DNA of 64,000 nucleotides from Candidatus Brevundimonas colombiensis (GTDB taxonomy: Bacteria > Pseudomonadota > Alphaproteobacteria > Caulobacterales > Caulobacteraceae). The notes beneath the pieces are model-generated. The model was not told the origin of the DNA. It did not search any database and saw only the letters and a program-made list of their open reading frames with translations. The position numbers and the translations under genes were made by a program. Below are positions 10,758-19,223 of this stretch, piece after piece (the first letter of the stretch is position 1; every line of letters begins with the position of its first letter). The stretch lies in assembly GCA_029202665.1 (NCBI GenBank), contig CP119326.1, positions 2,666,001 through 2,730,000 of the forward strand, written 5' to 3'.

Positions 10758-10782
10758 AACCAGCCGCAACCCTCGAGGTTCC
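10758..10782 (-). promoter_or_regulatory. Candidate sigma-EcfG promoter for the DUF883-like gene
   Basis: On the minus strand GGAAC (10778-10782), a 16-base spacer and GGTT (10758-10761) match the alphaproteobacterial general stress promoter pattern GGAAC-N16/17-CGTT with one mismatch. It ends 25 bases before the start codon. Confidence 0.55.
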
Positions 10783-10810
10783 CCTGCGTCATGAAGGCGC
10801 GCAAACCCGG

Positions 10811-10835
10811 AGAACGCAGGGTCGCGCCGGGCGTT
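10811..10835 (+). promoter_or_regulatory. Candidate sigma-EcfG promoter for the 52-aa proline-rich gene
   Basis: AGAAC (10811-10815), a 16-base spacer and CGTT (10832-10835) fit GGAAC-N16-CGTT with one mismatch in the -35. The start codon is 27 bases downstream. Confidence 0.45.
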
Positions 10836-10862
10836 GTCTCCCCAGGCTTCAAGGAGATCGTC

Positions 10863-11021
10863 ATGACCTATATCGAACCCACGCCCTCGGGCGCCCCGCA
10901 GCCGGAAATTCCGCCTGCACCCACGCCCCAACCCGAAATCGAGCCGTCCGATACGCCGGACGAAGTTCCGCCAATGGAACCCGGCGGCGGCGATGAAGGT
11001 GATTCGCGACCCTATGGCTGA
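10863..11021 (+). CDS. Small proline-rich protein, 52 aa
   Basis: The ATG is preceded by a near-perfect Shine-Dalgarno, AAGGAG, 7 bases away, which decides the start inside a longer open frame. The product is rich in Pro and Glu (PQPEIPPAPTPQPEIEP) with a Gly- and Asp-rich end, so it is probably disordered and acidic, with no signal peptide or membrane helix. I know of similar short Pro/Glu-rich hypothetical proteins in alphaproteobacteria but no function. Its flanks, both stress-type small genes behind EcfG-like promoters, suggest a stress role. Confidence 0.65.
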   Translation: MTYIEPTPSGAPQPEIPPAPTPQPEIEPSDTPDEVPPMEPGGGDEGDSRPYG

Positions 11022-11082
11022 CGGCCGAAGTCGAGGCGCCCCGAGATGCTCAGAGCCGTGACAGTAAAACAGGGTTCCGAAC

Positions 11083-11107
11083 GGAACCGTCACCGAGTCA
11101 CTGGGTT
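11083..11107 (+). promoter_or_regulatory. Candidate sigma-EcfG promoter for the KGG-domain gene
   Basis: GGAAC (11083-11087), a 16-base spacer and GGTT (11104-11107) match the general stress promoter pattern with one mismatch, 41 bases upstream of the KGG-protein start codon. Confidence 0.6.
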
Positions 11108-11147
11108 CACTTCAGCAAGCGCAACGGCGACACTGAAAGGAAGACCG

Positions 11148-11366
11148 ATGGACAGCCAACCCACCCGACCCTCAGGCGTTTCCAAGCGAGGCTTTGCTTC
11201 AATGGACCCGGAACGCCAGCGCGAAATCGCCCGCAAGGGCGGCGCCAGCGTTCCCAGCGAAAAACGCAGCTTCTCCCAGGATCGCAGCCTGGCCGCCCAG
11301 GCCGGCCGCAAGGGCGGCGAGGCGTCGCATGGCACGAAGAAGGACCCGGCGGAAAAGCCGGACTGA
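11148..11366 (+). CDS. KGG-motif stress-induced protein (GsiB/YciG-like), 72 aa
   Basis: A small hydrophilic protein with two KGG repeats, REIARKGGAS and AAQAGRKGGEAS, preceded by RGFASMDPERQ. These repeats define the stress-induced bacterial acidophilic (KGG) family, which includes B. subtilis GsiB and E. coli YciG and is typically under general stress control. The ATG follows a GAAAGGAAG ribosome site. A sigma-EcfG-like promoter lies upstream and a strong terminator follows, so this looks like a single-gene stress unit. Molecular activity of the family is unknown. Confidence 0.85.
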   Translation: MDSQPTRPSGVSKRGFASMDPERQREIARKGGASVPSEKRSFSQDRSLAAQAGRKGGEASHGTKKDPAEKPD

Positions 11367-11386
11367 GGGTTCAACCTTACGAAATC

Positions 11387-11422
11387 AAAGGGCGGCTCAT
11401 TTTCATGAGCCGCCCTTTTTTG
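11387..11422 (+). terminator. Bidirectional Rho-independent terminator
   Basis: AAAGGGCGGCTCAT / ATGAGCCGCCCTTT form a perfect 14-bp stem with a TTTC loop and a T run. It ends the KGG gene; the A run on the other side lets it serve the convergent egt gene too. Confidence 0.9.
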
Positions 11423-11441
11423 CTGTCGCCGACCGGATGGA

Positions 11442-13613
11442 TCAGCCGCGCAGAAGCGACAAGGCCACGCTGGGTTCGGGCGACACGTCCAGACGCGACA
11501 CGGTCCAGCCCGCCGCCCCGGCCATGGCGGCGATGGCGTCCGGCGTGAACTTGCGCGAGCTTTCGGTGTGGATCGTCTCGCCCTCCATGAAGCGGAATGT
11601 CCGCCCGTCGATGTGGACCGTGGTGGGTCTCACCGCGCGAAGATGCATCTCCATGCGCGAGGCCTGCGGGTTCCAGATCGCCTGGTGGGCGAAGGCGTCC
11701 AGGTCGAAATCGGCGTCCAGCTCCGCATTGGCGCGCACCAGCAGGTTTCGATTGAAGGCCGCCGTCACCCCCCGCGCGTCGTCATAGGCGGCGACCAGAA
11801 CGCCCGCGTCCTTGACCAGATCGGTCCCCAGGATGAACAGGCCGCCCTCCCCCAGCATCCGCCGCGCCGCCGCCAGAAAACGCACCGCCTCGTCGGGGTC
11901 CAGATTGCCGATGGTCGAACCGGGAAAGAAGCCGATCCGCCGGCCCCTGGGCAGATCGTCAGGCAGGGGCGACAGATGTTCGAAATCGCCCAGCACCGGC
12001 TGGACCCGCAAACCCGGATAGTCGGCGCCGATCCGTTGGGCGGCGTCCAACAGGGCGCTCTCGCTGATGTCCAGCGGCACATAGGCGCCCAGATGCGGCG
12101 CGGCGTCCAGCAGGATGCGGGTCTTCTCGCTGGCGCCCGATCCGAATTCGACCAGAACGGCGTCGGGTCCGAAATCGGCGGTCAGTTCCGCCGCCTTTTC
12201 ACGCAGCAGGGCCGTTTCCTGCCGCGTCGGATAATATTCCGTCAGGGCGGTGATGTCCTCGAACAGGCGCGAGCCCTCGGCGTCATAGAACCATTTGGGC
12301 GGCACGGCCTTCTGCGGCTGCGACAGGCCCTCGACCAGGTCGCGGCGGAAGGCCCGGGTCTGGGCGTCGTCCACGCGGGTCGTGGACGGATCGTCGCGAC
12401 GCCCGGCGGCGTCTTCGGCTAGTCTCAGACCCATGAAGGCCCACCTTTGCTGGGGATAGTAGAAGTTGCGGTATGTCGGCCGCGCATGGCCGGTCGGGGT
12501 GGCGAAGGCGCCGCCGCGCAGCACCATCTGATTGGCCATGAACTTGCCGTTGTATTCGGCGGCCGTGCCCGGCGTGGGCTGGAACCCCGGATAGGGCGCA
12601 TAGGCGCTGGCGGTCCACTGCCACACCTCGCCCGACAGGTTGGAGAAGGCGTCGGGCCGCGTCGTCGCCGCGTGCTCCCATTCCGCCTCGGTCGGCAGCC
12701 GTTTTCCGGCCCAGCGCGCATAGGCGTCGGCCTCGTAGAAGCTGATGTGACGCACCGGCGCGACCGGATCGACCGGCGCGCGGCCGGTCAGGCCCATCAC
12801 GGTCCAGTCGTCGCCGTCGCGTCGCCAATACTGCGGCGCGGTCCATCCCTCAGCCTTCACAACCGCCCAGCCGTCGGCCAGCCAAAGATCGGCGCGTCCA
12901 TAGCCGTCGTCGGCCATGAACCGCAGCCAGTCGCCGTTCGTCGCCAGATCGGCGGCCAGGGCGAACGGCTCCAGCCAGACCCGGTGCGCCGGGCCTTCGT
13001 TGTCGAAGGCGAAGCCCGCATCATCGTGACCGATCGTGACCAGACCGCCGTCGAAACCGACTGTCCCGCCCCGCGCGGGCTGAACCGGCATGACGCGCGG
13101 CTCGACCGCATAGGCGGCCGGGTCCAGCGGCGAGCAGGACATCAGGTTCAGAATGTCCATCAGGAACAGCTCCTGATGCTGCTGATCGTGATGCAGGCCC
13201 AGTTCCAGCAGATAGCGATGCTGACCGCCCGACGGCGCCTGAGCCAGCCAGTCGACCATGCGCCGGTCGATCTCGCGGCGGTAGGCCAGCACCTCCTCGA
13301 CCGAGGGGCGGGTCATCAGGCCGCGCTGGTGACGCGCCACCCGTTCGCCCAGCGCCTCGTAGTAGGAGTTGAACAACTGCTGGAAACGCGGATCGACCGG
13401 CCGATAGGCCGGATCGTCGCCCAGGATCATCGCCTCGAAGAACCAGCTGGTATGGGCCAGATGCCATTTGCCCGGACTGCAGTCCGGCATGGACTGGGCC
13501 GACAGATCCTCGACCGACAGACCCGCCGCAAGCTCGACCATGGCGGCGCGCACCGCCCGGTAACGCGCCACGACGGCCGCTGTCCCCGCATCGGGTTCGA
13601 AGCGCGCATTCAT
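11442..13613 (-). CDS. egtB-egtD: Ergothioneine biosynthesis fusion protein EgtB-EgtD
   Basis: One uninterrupted 723-residue frame joins two enzymes. Residues 1 to about 398 are EgtB, the iron-dependent sulfoxide synthase: a DinB-like domain with its metal histidines in KWHLAH (about 49) and HHDQQHQE (about 142), then an FGE-sulfatase-like domain ending GLRLAED. After a short linker (DDPSTTRVDDAQ), residues 415-723 are EgtD, the SAM-dependent histidine N-alpha-trimethylase, with PKWFYDAEGS, EYYPTRQE, the SAM motif VEFGSGASEKT (about 486) and GSTIGN. No start with a ribosome site is visible at the junction, so a single polypeptide is likely. The frame extends 32 codons upstream; the chosen ATG gives a standard EgtB N-terminus. 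Together the two domains cover all steps but the final C-S lyase. Confidence 0.9.
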   Translation of the reverse strand: MNARFEPDAGTAAVVARYRAVRAAMVELAAGLSVEDLSAQSMPDCSPGKWHLAHTSWFFEAMILGDDPAYRPVDPRFQQLFNSYYEALGERVARHQRGLMTRPSVEEVLAYRREIDRRMVDWLAQAPSGGQHRYLLELGLHHDQQHQELFLMDILNLMSCSPLDPAAYAVEPRVMPVQPARGGTVGFDGGLVTIGHDDAGFAFDNEGPAHRVWLEPFALAADLATNGDWLRFMADDGYGRADLWLADGWAVVKAEGWTAPQYWRRDGDDWTVMGLTGRAPVDPVAPVRHISFYEADAYARWAGKRLPTEAEWEHAATTRPDAFSNLSGEVWQWTASAYAPYPGFQPTPGTAAEYNGKFMANQMVLRGGAFATPTGHARPTYRNFYYPQQRWAFMGLRLAEDAAGRRDDPSTTRVDDAQTRAFRRDLVEGLSQPQKAVPPKWFYDAEGSRLFEDITALTEYYPTRQETALLREKAAELTADFGPDAVLVEFGSGASEKTRILLDAAPHLGAYVPLDISESALLDAAQRIGADYPGLRVQPVLGDFEHLSPLPDDLPRGRRIGFFPGSTIGNLDPDEAVRFLAAARRMLGEGGLFILGTDLVKDAGVLVAAYDDARGVTAAFNRNLLVRANAELDADFDLDAFAHQAIWNPQASRMEMHLRAVRPTTVHIDGRTFRFMEGETIHTESSRKFTPDAIAAMAGAAGWTVSRLDVSPEPSVALSLLRG

Positions 13614-13745
13614 ATCAGCCGTTCCGTGGCGAGCCCGCTCGACGACCCCGACTAAACGCCCTGCCGTTCCCTGATCGTTCCAACGCCCCCGTCCGGCCAC
13701 GGTTCCCAACCGATTGGCTCGAAACGAGTTTTCAAGGCGCCCGGT

Positions 13746-14957
13746 TCACCGCACCGGACGCCCGCCATGTTTGGCGTATTCCAGCCGGGCGATGGTGCGG
13801 TTGTGAACCTCGTCCGGGCCGTCCGCGATCCGCAGCGTCCGTACCCCGGCGTACAGCTCGGCCAGAGGCGTATCGCCGGACACGCCCGCGCCGCCGAACG
13901 CCTGGATGGCGTCGTCGATGATCTGCAACGCCATCTTCGGCGCCGCCACCTTGATCTGGGCGATCTCGGAGCGGGCGTTCCTGGCCCCGACCTCGTCCAT
14001 CATCCACGCGGCCTTCAACACCAACAGGCGGCACATCTCGATATTGGTGCGGGCGTCGGCGACGCGCTGCTCCCACACCGAATGTTCGGCCAACTGCTTC
14101 TTGAACGCCGTCCGGTTCAACAGCCGCACGACCATCAGCTCCAGCGCCCGTTCCGCCGCCCCGATCACGCGCATGCAGTGGTGGATGCGGCCCGGCCCCA
14201 GCCGCCCCTGCGCGATTTCGAAGCCCCGTCCCTCTCCGGCGATCAGGTTCTCGACCGGCACGCGGACGTTCTCCAGCACCACCTCGGCATGGCCGATGGG
14301 CTTCTCGTCATAGCCGAACACCGACAGCATCCGCTCGACACGGAAACCGGGTGTGTCGACGGGGACGATCACCTGGGACTGCTGGGCGTGAGCGGCGGCG
14401 TCCGGATCGGTCTTGCCCATGACGATGGTCATGGCCACGTTCGGGTGGCCCATGTTGGTCGACCACCATTTGCGGCCGTTGATGACATAGTGATCGCCGT
14501 CGCGCTCGATCCGCGTCTGGATGTTGGTGGCGTCCGACGAGGCGACCTCCGGCTCGGTCATCAGGAAGGCCGAGCGGATTTCCCCGGCCATCAGCGGCTT
14601 CAGCCAGCGGTCCTGCTGGGCGGCGTCGCCATACAGGTGCAGGACCTCCATATTGCCGGTGTCGGGGGCGTTGCAGTTGAACACCTCGGCCGACCACAGG
14701 TGGGCGCCCATCATCTCGGCCAGGGGCGCATAGTCCAGATTGGTCAGGCCCGCGCCGTGTTCTCCGGGCAGGAACATGTTCCACAGCCCGGCCTCGCGCG
14801 CGGCGGCCTTCATCGTCTCCATGACGGGCGGCTGGCGCGTCGAATCCTGGCGCACCTGGGCGAAATATTCGGCCTCGCGCGGGATGACCTGCTCGTCCAG
14901 GAAGCGGCGGACGCGGGCGTGCCAGTCCAGGGCGCGGTCGGAATGTTTGAAGTCCAT
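13746..14957 (-). CDS. Acyl-CoA dehydrogenase
   Basis: A 403-residue FAD flavoenzyme that introduces a double bond into an acyl-CoA. The N-terminal helical domain is followed by the FAD-contacting segment SAFLMTEPEVASSDATNIQ, a middle beta domain with INGRKWWSTNMGHP, and a C-terminal domain ending AFGGAGVSGDTPLAELYAGVRTLRIADGPDEVHN, typical of the ACAD10/11-like branch. Length is normal. The start is the first ATG after a GGAAA-rich ribosome site. The next gene downstream in direction is the egt fusion; upstream lies an SCP2-domain protein in the same direction, so a lipid-related operon is possible. Acyl specificity is not predictable. Confidence 0.9.
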   Translation of the reverse strand: MDFKHSDRALDWHARVRRFLDEQVIPREAEYFAQVRQDSTRQPPVMETMKAAAREAGLWNMFLPGEHGAGLTNLDYAPLAEMMGAHLWSAEVFNCNAPDTGNMEVLHLYGDAAQQDRWLKPLMAGEIRSAFLMTEPEVASSDATNIQTRIERDGDHYVINGRKWWSTNMGHPNVAMTIVMGKTDPDAAAHAQQSQVIVPVDTPGFRVERMLSVFGYDEKPIGHAEVVLENVRVPVENLIAGEGRGFEIAQGRLGPGRIHHCMRVIGAAERALELMVVRLLNRTAFKKQLAEHSVWEQRVADARTNIEMCRLLVLKAAWMMDEVGARNARSEIAQIKVAAPKMALQIIDDAIQAFGGAGVSGDTPLAELYAGVRTLRIADGPDEVHNRTIARLEYAKHGGRPVR

Positions 14958-15060
14958 GTCGTTTCCTCTTTCCCGTTCGCGCCTCTGCCGGACGCTGGAT
15001 ACGAAAGCGGCGCGGCCCCGATCAGGAGCCGCGCCGCCAGAACTGGTCGTCAGACCGGCA

Positions 15061-15366
15061 TCAGCGCTTCAGCAGCGGAGCCAGCTTCTGGGCGATCATC
15101 ATGTCGCCGGCGATCTTCAGCTTGCCCTGCATGAAGGCCATCATCGGGTCCAGCTTGCCTTCCGACAGGGCCATGAAGTCGTCCCACTTGATCGAGACGG
15201 TGGCGTCGGCGGGCTTGTCCTCGTTCGTCACCGTGTTCGGCGTGGAGGCGCCGTCGATGAAGATCTTGCCCTGGTCGCCCAGGTCGAGCTTGACGGTCTT
15301 GCCGAGGCCGGAGTTGTCGCCGACGGCGCCGCGGATGTGTTCGGTGACTTGTTCGAGATCGGGCAT
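15061..15366 (-). CDS. SCP2 sterol-binding domain protein
   Basis: A 101-residue single-domain protein. It shows the SCP2 pattern: VKLDLGDQGKIFIDG, a segment with ATVSIKWDDFMALSEGKLDPMMAFMQGKLKIAGDMMIAQKLAPLL at the C-terminus. SCP2 domains bind lipids or acyl-CoA in a hydrophobic tunnel and often accompany beta-oxidation genes, which fits the acyl-CoA dehydrogenase 100 bases downstream. Start has GGGAGACGC upstream. Confidence 0.9.
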   Translation of the reverse strand: MPDLEQVTEHIRGAVGDNSGLGKTVKLDLGDQGKIFIDGASTPNTVTNEDKPADATVSIKWDDFMALSEGKLDPMMAFMQGKLKIAGDMMIAQKLAPLLKR

Positions 15367-15450
15367 TGGGGCGTCTCCCTGTTGGACGGTGCGGTTACGG
15401 GTTAGCCCGCATCTGCGGGGGCGCCAAGATCACGTCGGGTAAAGGTTGGA

Positions 15451-15561
15451 TCACTTCTGATCGGGTTCGCGCGCATAAAGGCTGGCGGCGCCGATGGCGA
15501 CCATGAAGAAGACGAAGGCCGCGACGATGGCGGCGATGAAGGGAACAGCGGCTTCTGGCAT
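15451..15561 (-). CDS. Single-pass membrane microprotein, 36 aa
   Basis: This gene is too short for usual ORF cut-offs. The ATG has an ideal AAGGAG Shine-Dalgarno 7 bases upstream. The product begins MPEAAVPFIAAI, runs through one continuous hydrophobic helix of about 24 residues (PFIAAIVAAFVFFMVAIGAA) and ends SLYAREPDQK, with a charged cytosolic or periplasmic tail. It sits alone between the SCP2 gene and the SemiSWEET gene, all on the same strand. Function unknown; similar short proteins exist in caulobacters as far as I recall, but none is assigned. Confidence 0.7.
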   Translation of the reverse strand: MPEAAVPFIAAIVAAFVFFMVAIGAASLYAREPDQK

Positions 15562-15627
15562 CGGAAATCTCCTTTGCCCGCCTTGTGCGCCCGACCGATC
15601 CGGCCCGCCTTGACCAGGATCAAATCC

Positions 15628-15906
15628 TCAGCCGTCGGGATCGCCGTCGCGAAACCGCCACTTCATGGCCAGCACGCCCGACGCCATCACCAGGGCGCAC
15701 GCGTTGGCGACCGTCACCGGCCACGCCTTGGTCATCACCCCATAGACGACCCACAGCACGAAACAGGTCACCGTCAGCGAATAGGTCTTCAGACTGACCG
15801 ACGACGCATCGCGGTCCTTCCAGATCTTGATCGCCTGGGGCGCGAAACTGGTGATGGAGCACACGGCCGCCGCCGAGCCGACGACATTGGCGATCAGGTC
15901 GCTCAC
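15628..15906 (-). CDS. SemiSWEET family sugar transporter (PQ-loop)
   Basis: A 92-residue membrane protein with three predicted helices and the diagnostic PQ motif in SFAPQAIKIWKDRDASSVS, where the Pro-Gln pair hinges helix 1. Bacterial SemiSWEETs dimerize to form a sugar uniporter. The start is a GTG giving VSDLIANVVGSAAAVCSI; no ATG is available at the right place, and the longer frame extending upstream overlaps the end region of the peptidase gene in another frame and has no protein character. The substrate is unknown. Confidence 0.8.
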   Translation of the reverse strand: MSDLIANVVGSAAAVCSITSFAPQAIKIWKDRDASSVSLKTYSLTVTCFVLWVVYGVMTKAWPVTVANACALVMASGVLAMKWRFRDGDPDG

Positions 15907-16007
15907 CGCCGACGCCCGGCCGCTGCATCCGCTTGTCCAGACATTCACCCTCTCCCTGCGCCCGCCCCGATTCAAGGCGCGACGCGGGGAAAGGATGCGT
16001 CGCGCGC

Positions 16008-18245
16008 CTACTGCGCCCGCTTGCCGATGGTGCGGTCCAGGAAGTCCAGATAGGTGCGCCATTGCTGCAGCTGGCGCGGGTCGCCGCGCACGCCGTGGCG
16101 CTGGCCGGGGTAGAGCATCATTTCGAACGGAACGCTCTTGGCCTGCAGCGTGTCGATGACGCGCGTGGCGTTGCCGAAGATGACATTGTCGTCGGCCATG
16201 CCGTGCAGCAGCAGCAGCCGCCCGGTCATGTCGTCCAGGCGCGGCAGGATGTCGGTGGCGGCATAGCCTTCCGGGTTGGCCTGGGGCGTGGACATATAGC
16301 GTTCGGTATAGTGGGTGTCGTACAGGCTCCACTCCGTCGGCGCCGCGCCCGCCAGGGCCGCCGCCAGGTTCGCGTCCTTGTCCGTCAAGGTCAGCAAGCT
16401 GAGGAAGCCGCCGAAGCTCCAGCCCATCACCGCGATATGATCGGCGTCGACATAAGGCAGAGTCTTCAGCCATTGCGCCGCCTGGGCCTGATCCTCGACG
16501 GCCGGGATGCCCAGGCGGCGATAGATGCTGGTCTCGAACGCCTGCGACCGATCCCCCTCGCCGCGATTGTCGACACGGAAGACGATATAGCCCGCCTCGG
16601 TCAGCAACTGGTTGGTCAGGGGCTGCCAGCTCTTCTGCACGCCCGCGCCGGTGCCGGGGCCGCCATAGACCTGCATCACCACCGGATATTTCTTGGACGG
16701 ATCGAAGTCGGGCGGCGTGGTCATGCGCCAGACCAGGGTCTGGCCGTGGCTCTGCATCGTGCCGAACTCGGGCGTGCGCAGGCGCGAGACATAGGGGGCG
16801 AACGGATGGCTGGCGTCCAGCCTGTTCTCCTCGATCCAGCGCACCCGCGTCCCGTCGATCCGGTACAGCGCCGATTGCGTCGGCGTCGCCGGGTCGGAAT
16901 AGTTGCCGACATAGGCCGTCGCCGGGCCGTTGACCGACACGGTCCACCAGCCGCCGCCCGGCGTCACCGCCACCGGATCGACCGTACGGTTCAGATTGGC
17001 GCGGAACATCTGCTGCTCGATCGGCAGTTCCTTGCCGTCGCGCATCGAGGCGGTGAAATAGACGTCGCCGGTCTGTTCGTTGACCCCGTCCAGGTGTTTG
17101 ACCGGATAGTCGCCGCGCGTGATCGCCCGCAGGCGGCGCCCGTTGCGGTCATACAGATACAGGTGGCGCCAGCCCGAATCCTCGTTCGACCAGATGAAGC
17201 GGCCGTCCGACAGCACGCGGAAATCGTCGTTCAGATCGACCCAGGCCGACGCCCTCTGGCTCAGGATCACGCGCGAGCCGCCGGTCGTCGGATCGACGCT
17301 CAGCAGGTCCAGCGTCTTCTGGTCGCGCGACTGGCGCTGGACATACAGGGTCTTGCCGTCGCCGGACCAGTTGACCCGCGCCAGATAGATGTCGGTGTCA
17401 GCCCCCAGGTCCACCTTGACCCGGGCCCCGCTCTGCAGGTCGCGGACATACAGTTCGACCACCGCATTGGGTCGGCCCGCGCGGGGATAGCGCTGCTCGA
17501 CCATGGTGGCGCCGCCGCCGGTGATCTCGAATCGCGGCACGATGTCCACGGGGCTTTCGTCCACGCGCGTCAGGGCGATGTAGCGTTCGTCGGGGCTCCA
17601 CCAGTATCCGGTGTCGCGATCCATCTCCTCCTGGGCGATGAACTCGGCCGTGGCCCAGCTGATCAGGCCCGCGCCGTCGTCGGTGATCGGCGTCTCCTTG
17701 CCGCTGGCCAGGTCATAGACGATCAGGTTCTGGTCGCGGACATAGGAGACGTAGCTGCCCTTGGGCGACACCTTGGCGTCGATCTCGTCGGCGGGCGTTT
17801 CGGTCAGGCGGCGCACCTTGCCGTCGGCCCGATTGGCCAGGAAGATGTCGCCTTCCAGCGGCGCCAGGATATAGCGCCCCTGCTGGTCCCACGAATATTC
17901 CACCACGCCGCGCGCGCTGATCCGCATCCGCTCGCGCCGGGCCTTTTCGGCCTCCGACAGTTCGCCCGCATCCGGGACCAGCGCCCTCGCATCGATCAGC
18001 TTATAGGGTTCGCCCGCCCCCGTGGGCGCGGCCCACAGGTCCTGCACATCCACATTGTCCTCGCGCGAGCGCAGGAAGGCGACCAGCTGACCGTCGGGCG
18101 ACAGGCTGACGCCCTTGGCCACCGGCCCGTTCAGGCTGGGGCTGGCGAACACCCGCTCGGGCGTCAGGACATTGGAAGGCGTCTCCTGCGCAAGCGCGGA
18201 GCTTGCCGACAGGAGGATGGTCGAGGCGAGAAGGACTGTGCGCAT
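16008..18245 (-). CDS. S9 family peptidase, dipeptidyl-peptidase IV type
   Basis: A 745-residue exported serine peptidase with signal peptide MRTVLLASTILLSASSALAQ. A beta-propeller domain (DPPIV_N) spans roughly residues 60-500, and contains EFIAQEEMDRDTGYWWSPD, whose Glu-Glu pair binds the substrate N-terminus in DPP-IV enzymes. The C-terminal alpha/beta hydrolase domain has Ser in GWSFGG (about 611), Asp in GMADDNV (about 685) and His in GQRHGV (about 718). It removes N-terminal dipeptides, typically X-Pro, in the periplasm or at the cell surface. Complete, normal length. Confidence 0.92.
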   Translation of the reverse strand: MRTVLLASTILLSASSALAQETPSNVLTPERVFASPSLNGPVAKGVSLSPDGQLVAFLRSREDNVDVQDLWAAPTGAGEPYKLIDARALVPDAGELSEAEKARRERMRISARGVVEYSWDQQGRYILAPLEGDIFLANRADGKVRRLTETPADEIDAKVSPKGSYVSYVRDQNLIVYDLASGKETPITDDGAGLISWATAEFIAQEEMDRDTGYWWSPDERYIALTRVDESPVDIVPRFEITGGGATMVEQRYPRAGRPNAVVELYVRDLQSGARVKVDLGADTDIYLARVNWSGDGKTLYVQRQSRDQKTLDLLSVDPTTGGSRVILSQRASAWVDLNDDFRVLSDGRFIWSNEDSGWRHLYLYDRNGRRLRAITRGDYPVKHLDGVNEQTGDVYFTASMRDGKELPIEQQMFRANLNRTVDPVAVTPGGGWWTVSVNGPATAYVGNYSDPATPTQSALYRIDGTRVRWIEENRLDASHPFAPYVSRLRTPEFGTMQSHGQTLVWRMTTPPDFDPSKKYPVVMQVYGGPGTGAGVQKSWQPLTNQLLTEAGYIVFRVDNRGEGDRSQAFETSIYRRLGIPAVEDQAQAAQWLKTLPYVDADHIAVMGWSFGGFLSLLTLTDKDANLAAALAGAAPTEWSLYDTHYTERYMSTPQANPEGYAATDILPRLDDMTGRLLLLHGMADDNVIFGNATRVIDTLQAKSVPFEMMLYPGQRHGVRGDPRQLQQWRTYLDFLDRTIGKRAQ

Positions 18246-18354
18246 GGGGCGGGACGCTAGCCGCGCTTCTGCAAGCCGTCACGAGGAAATGTCGTCGCCG
18301 AACGAAAGGCTTTTTCTTCCCTGCGAAGGGTTCTCACATTAGACAGGCCCCACC

Positions 18355-19182
18355 ATGACAGACGCCGCCGTTTCTCCCGCCCCTGCCCCCGCGCCTGTGA
18401 AGGCCAGCCCGTTCAACGAACTTGAGGTTCTGTGGGTCCGCCACTGGACCGACAGCCTGTTCAGCTTCGGCGTCAAACGACCGGACGATTTCCGTTTCCG
18501 CTCGGGCGAGTTCGTGATGATCGGCCTGCCGGGCCAAGACGGCGGAAAGCCGGTCCTGCGCGCCTATTCCATCGCCAGCCCCGGCTGGGCCGAGGAACTG
18601 GAGTTCTTCTCCATCAAGGTCGCCGACGGCCCCCTGACCTCGCGCCTGCAGAAGATTCAGCCGGGCGACACCGTGTTGATGGGCAAGAAGCCGACCGGCA
18701 CCCTGGTCCTGGACGCCCTGACCGGCGGCGAGCGTCTGTTCCTGATCGGCACCGGCACCGGCCTGGCCCCCTGGCTCAGCGTTGCGCGCGATCCCGAAAC
18801 CTATTCCCGATTCGGCCATGTCTATGTGATCCACACGGTGCGCGGCGTCGCCGACCTGGCCTATCGCGACTTCTTCACCCGCGAGATCCACGACGATCCC
18901 CTGATCGGCGACGAGGCCAAGGGCCAGCTGACCTATTATCCGACCGTGACCCGCGAGACGTTCGAAACACCGGGCAGAATCACCGACCGGATCAAGTCCG
19001 GCGACTTCTTCCGCGACCTGGGCCTGCCCGAAGGGTTCGACCCCGCCCGCGACCGCGCCATGCTGTGCGGCTCCATGGCCATGATCAAGGAAGCCGGCGA
19101 ACTGCTGGAGACCTACGGCCTGAAGGAAGGCTCCAACGCCGAACCCGCCGACTACGTCCTGGAGCGCGCCTTCGTCGGTTGA
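18355..19182 (+). CDS. fpr: Ferredoxin-NADP reductase
   Basis: A 275-residue FAD enzyme of the bacterial subclass I plant-type FNR family; it exchanges electrons between NADPH and ferredoxin or flavodoxin. The FAD-binding motif is LRAYSIASP near residue 62; the NADP domain has IGTGTGLAPWLS near 137 and AMLCGSMAMI near 236; the C-terminus YVLERAFVG stacks on the flavin in this subclass. The first 20 residues are an Ala/Pro-rich extension. Its promoter lies in the 109-base gap shared with the divergent peptidase gene. Confidence 0.93.
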   Translation: MTDAAVSPAPAPAPVKASPFNELEVLWVRHWTDSLFSFGVKRPDDFRFRSGEFVMIGLPGQDGGKPVLRAYSIASPGWAEELEFFSIKVADGPLTSRLQKIQPGDTVLMGKKPTGTLVLDALTGGERLFLIGTGTGLAPWLSVARDPETYSRFGHVYVIHTVRGVADLAYRDFFTREIHDDPLIGDEAKGQLTYYPTVTRETFETPGRITDRIKSGDFFRDLGLPEGFDPARDRAMLCGSMAMIKEAGELLETYGLKEGSNAEPADYVLERAFVG

Positions 19183-19223
19183 ACGTCTTGGCTTGAACGG
19201 TCTGACCCGCTAACCCCACGGCT

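Noticed and set aside
15933..18260. 775-codon open frame antisense to the peptidase gene
   Set aside because: Shadow of the S9 peptidase, which has all catalytic motifs and a signal peptide on the other strand.
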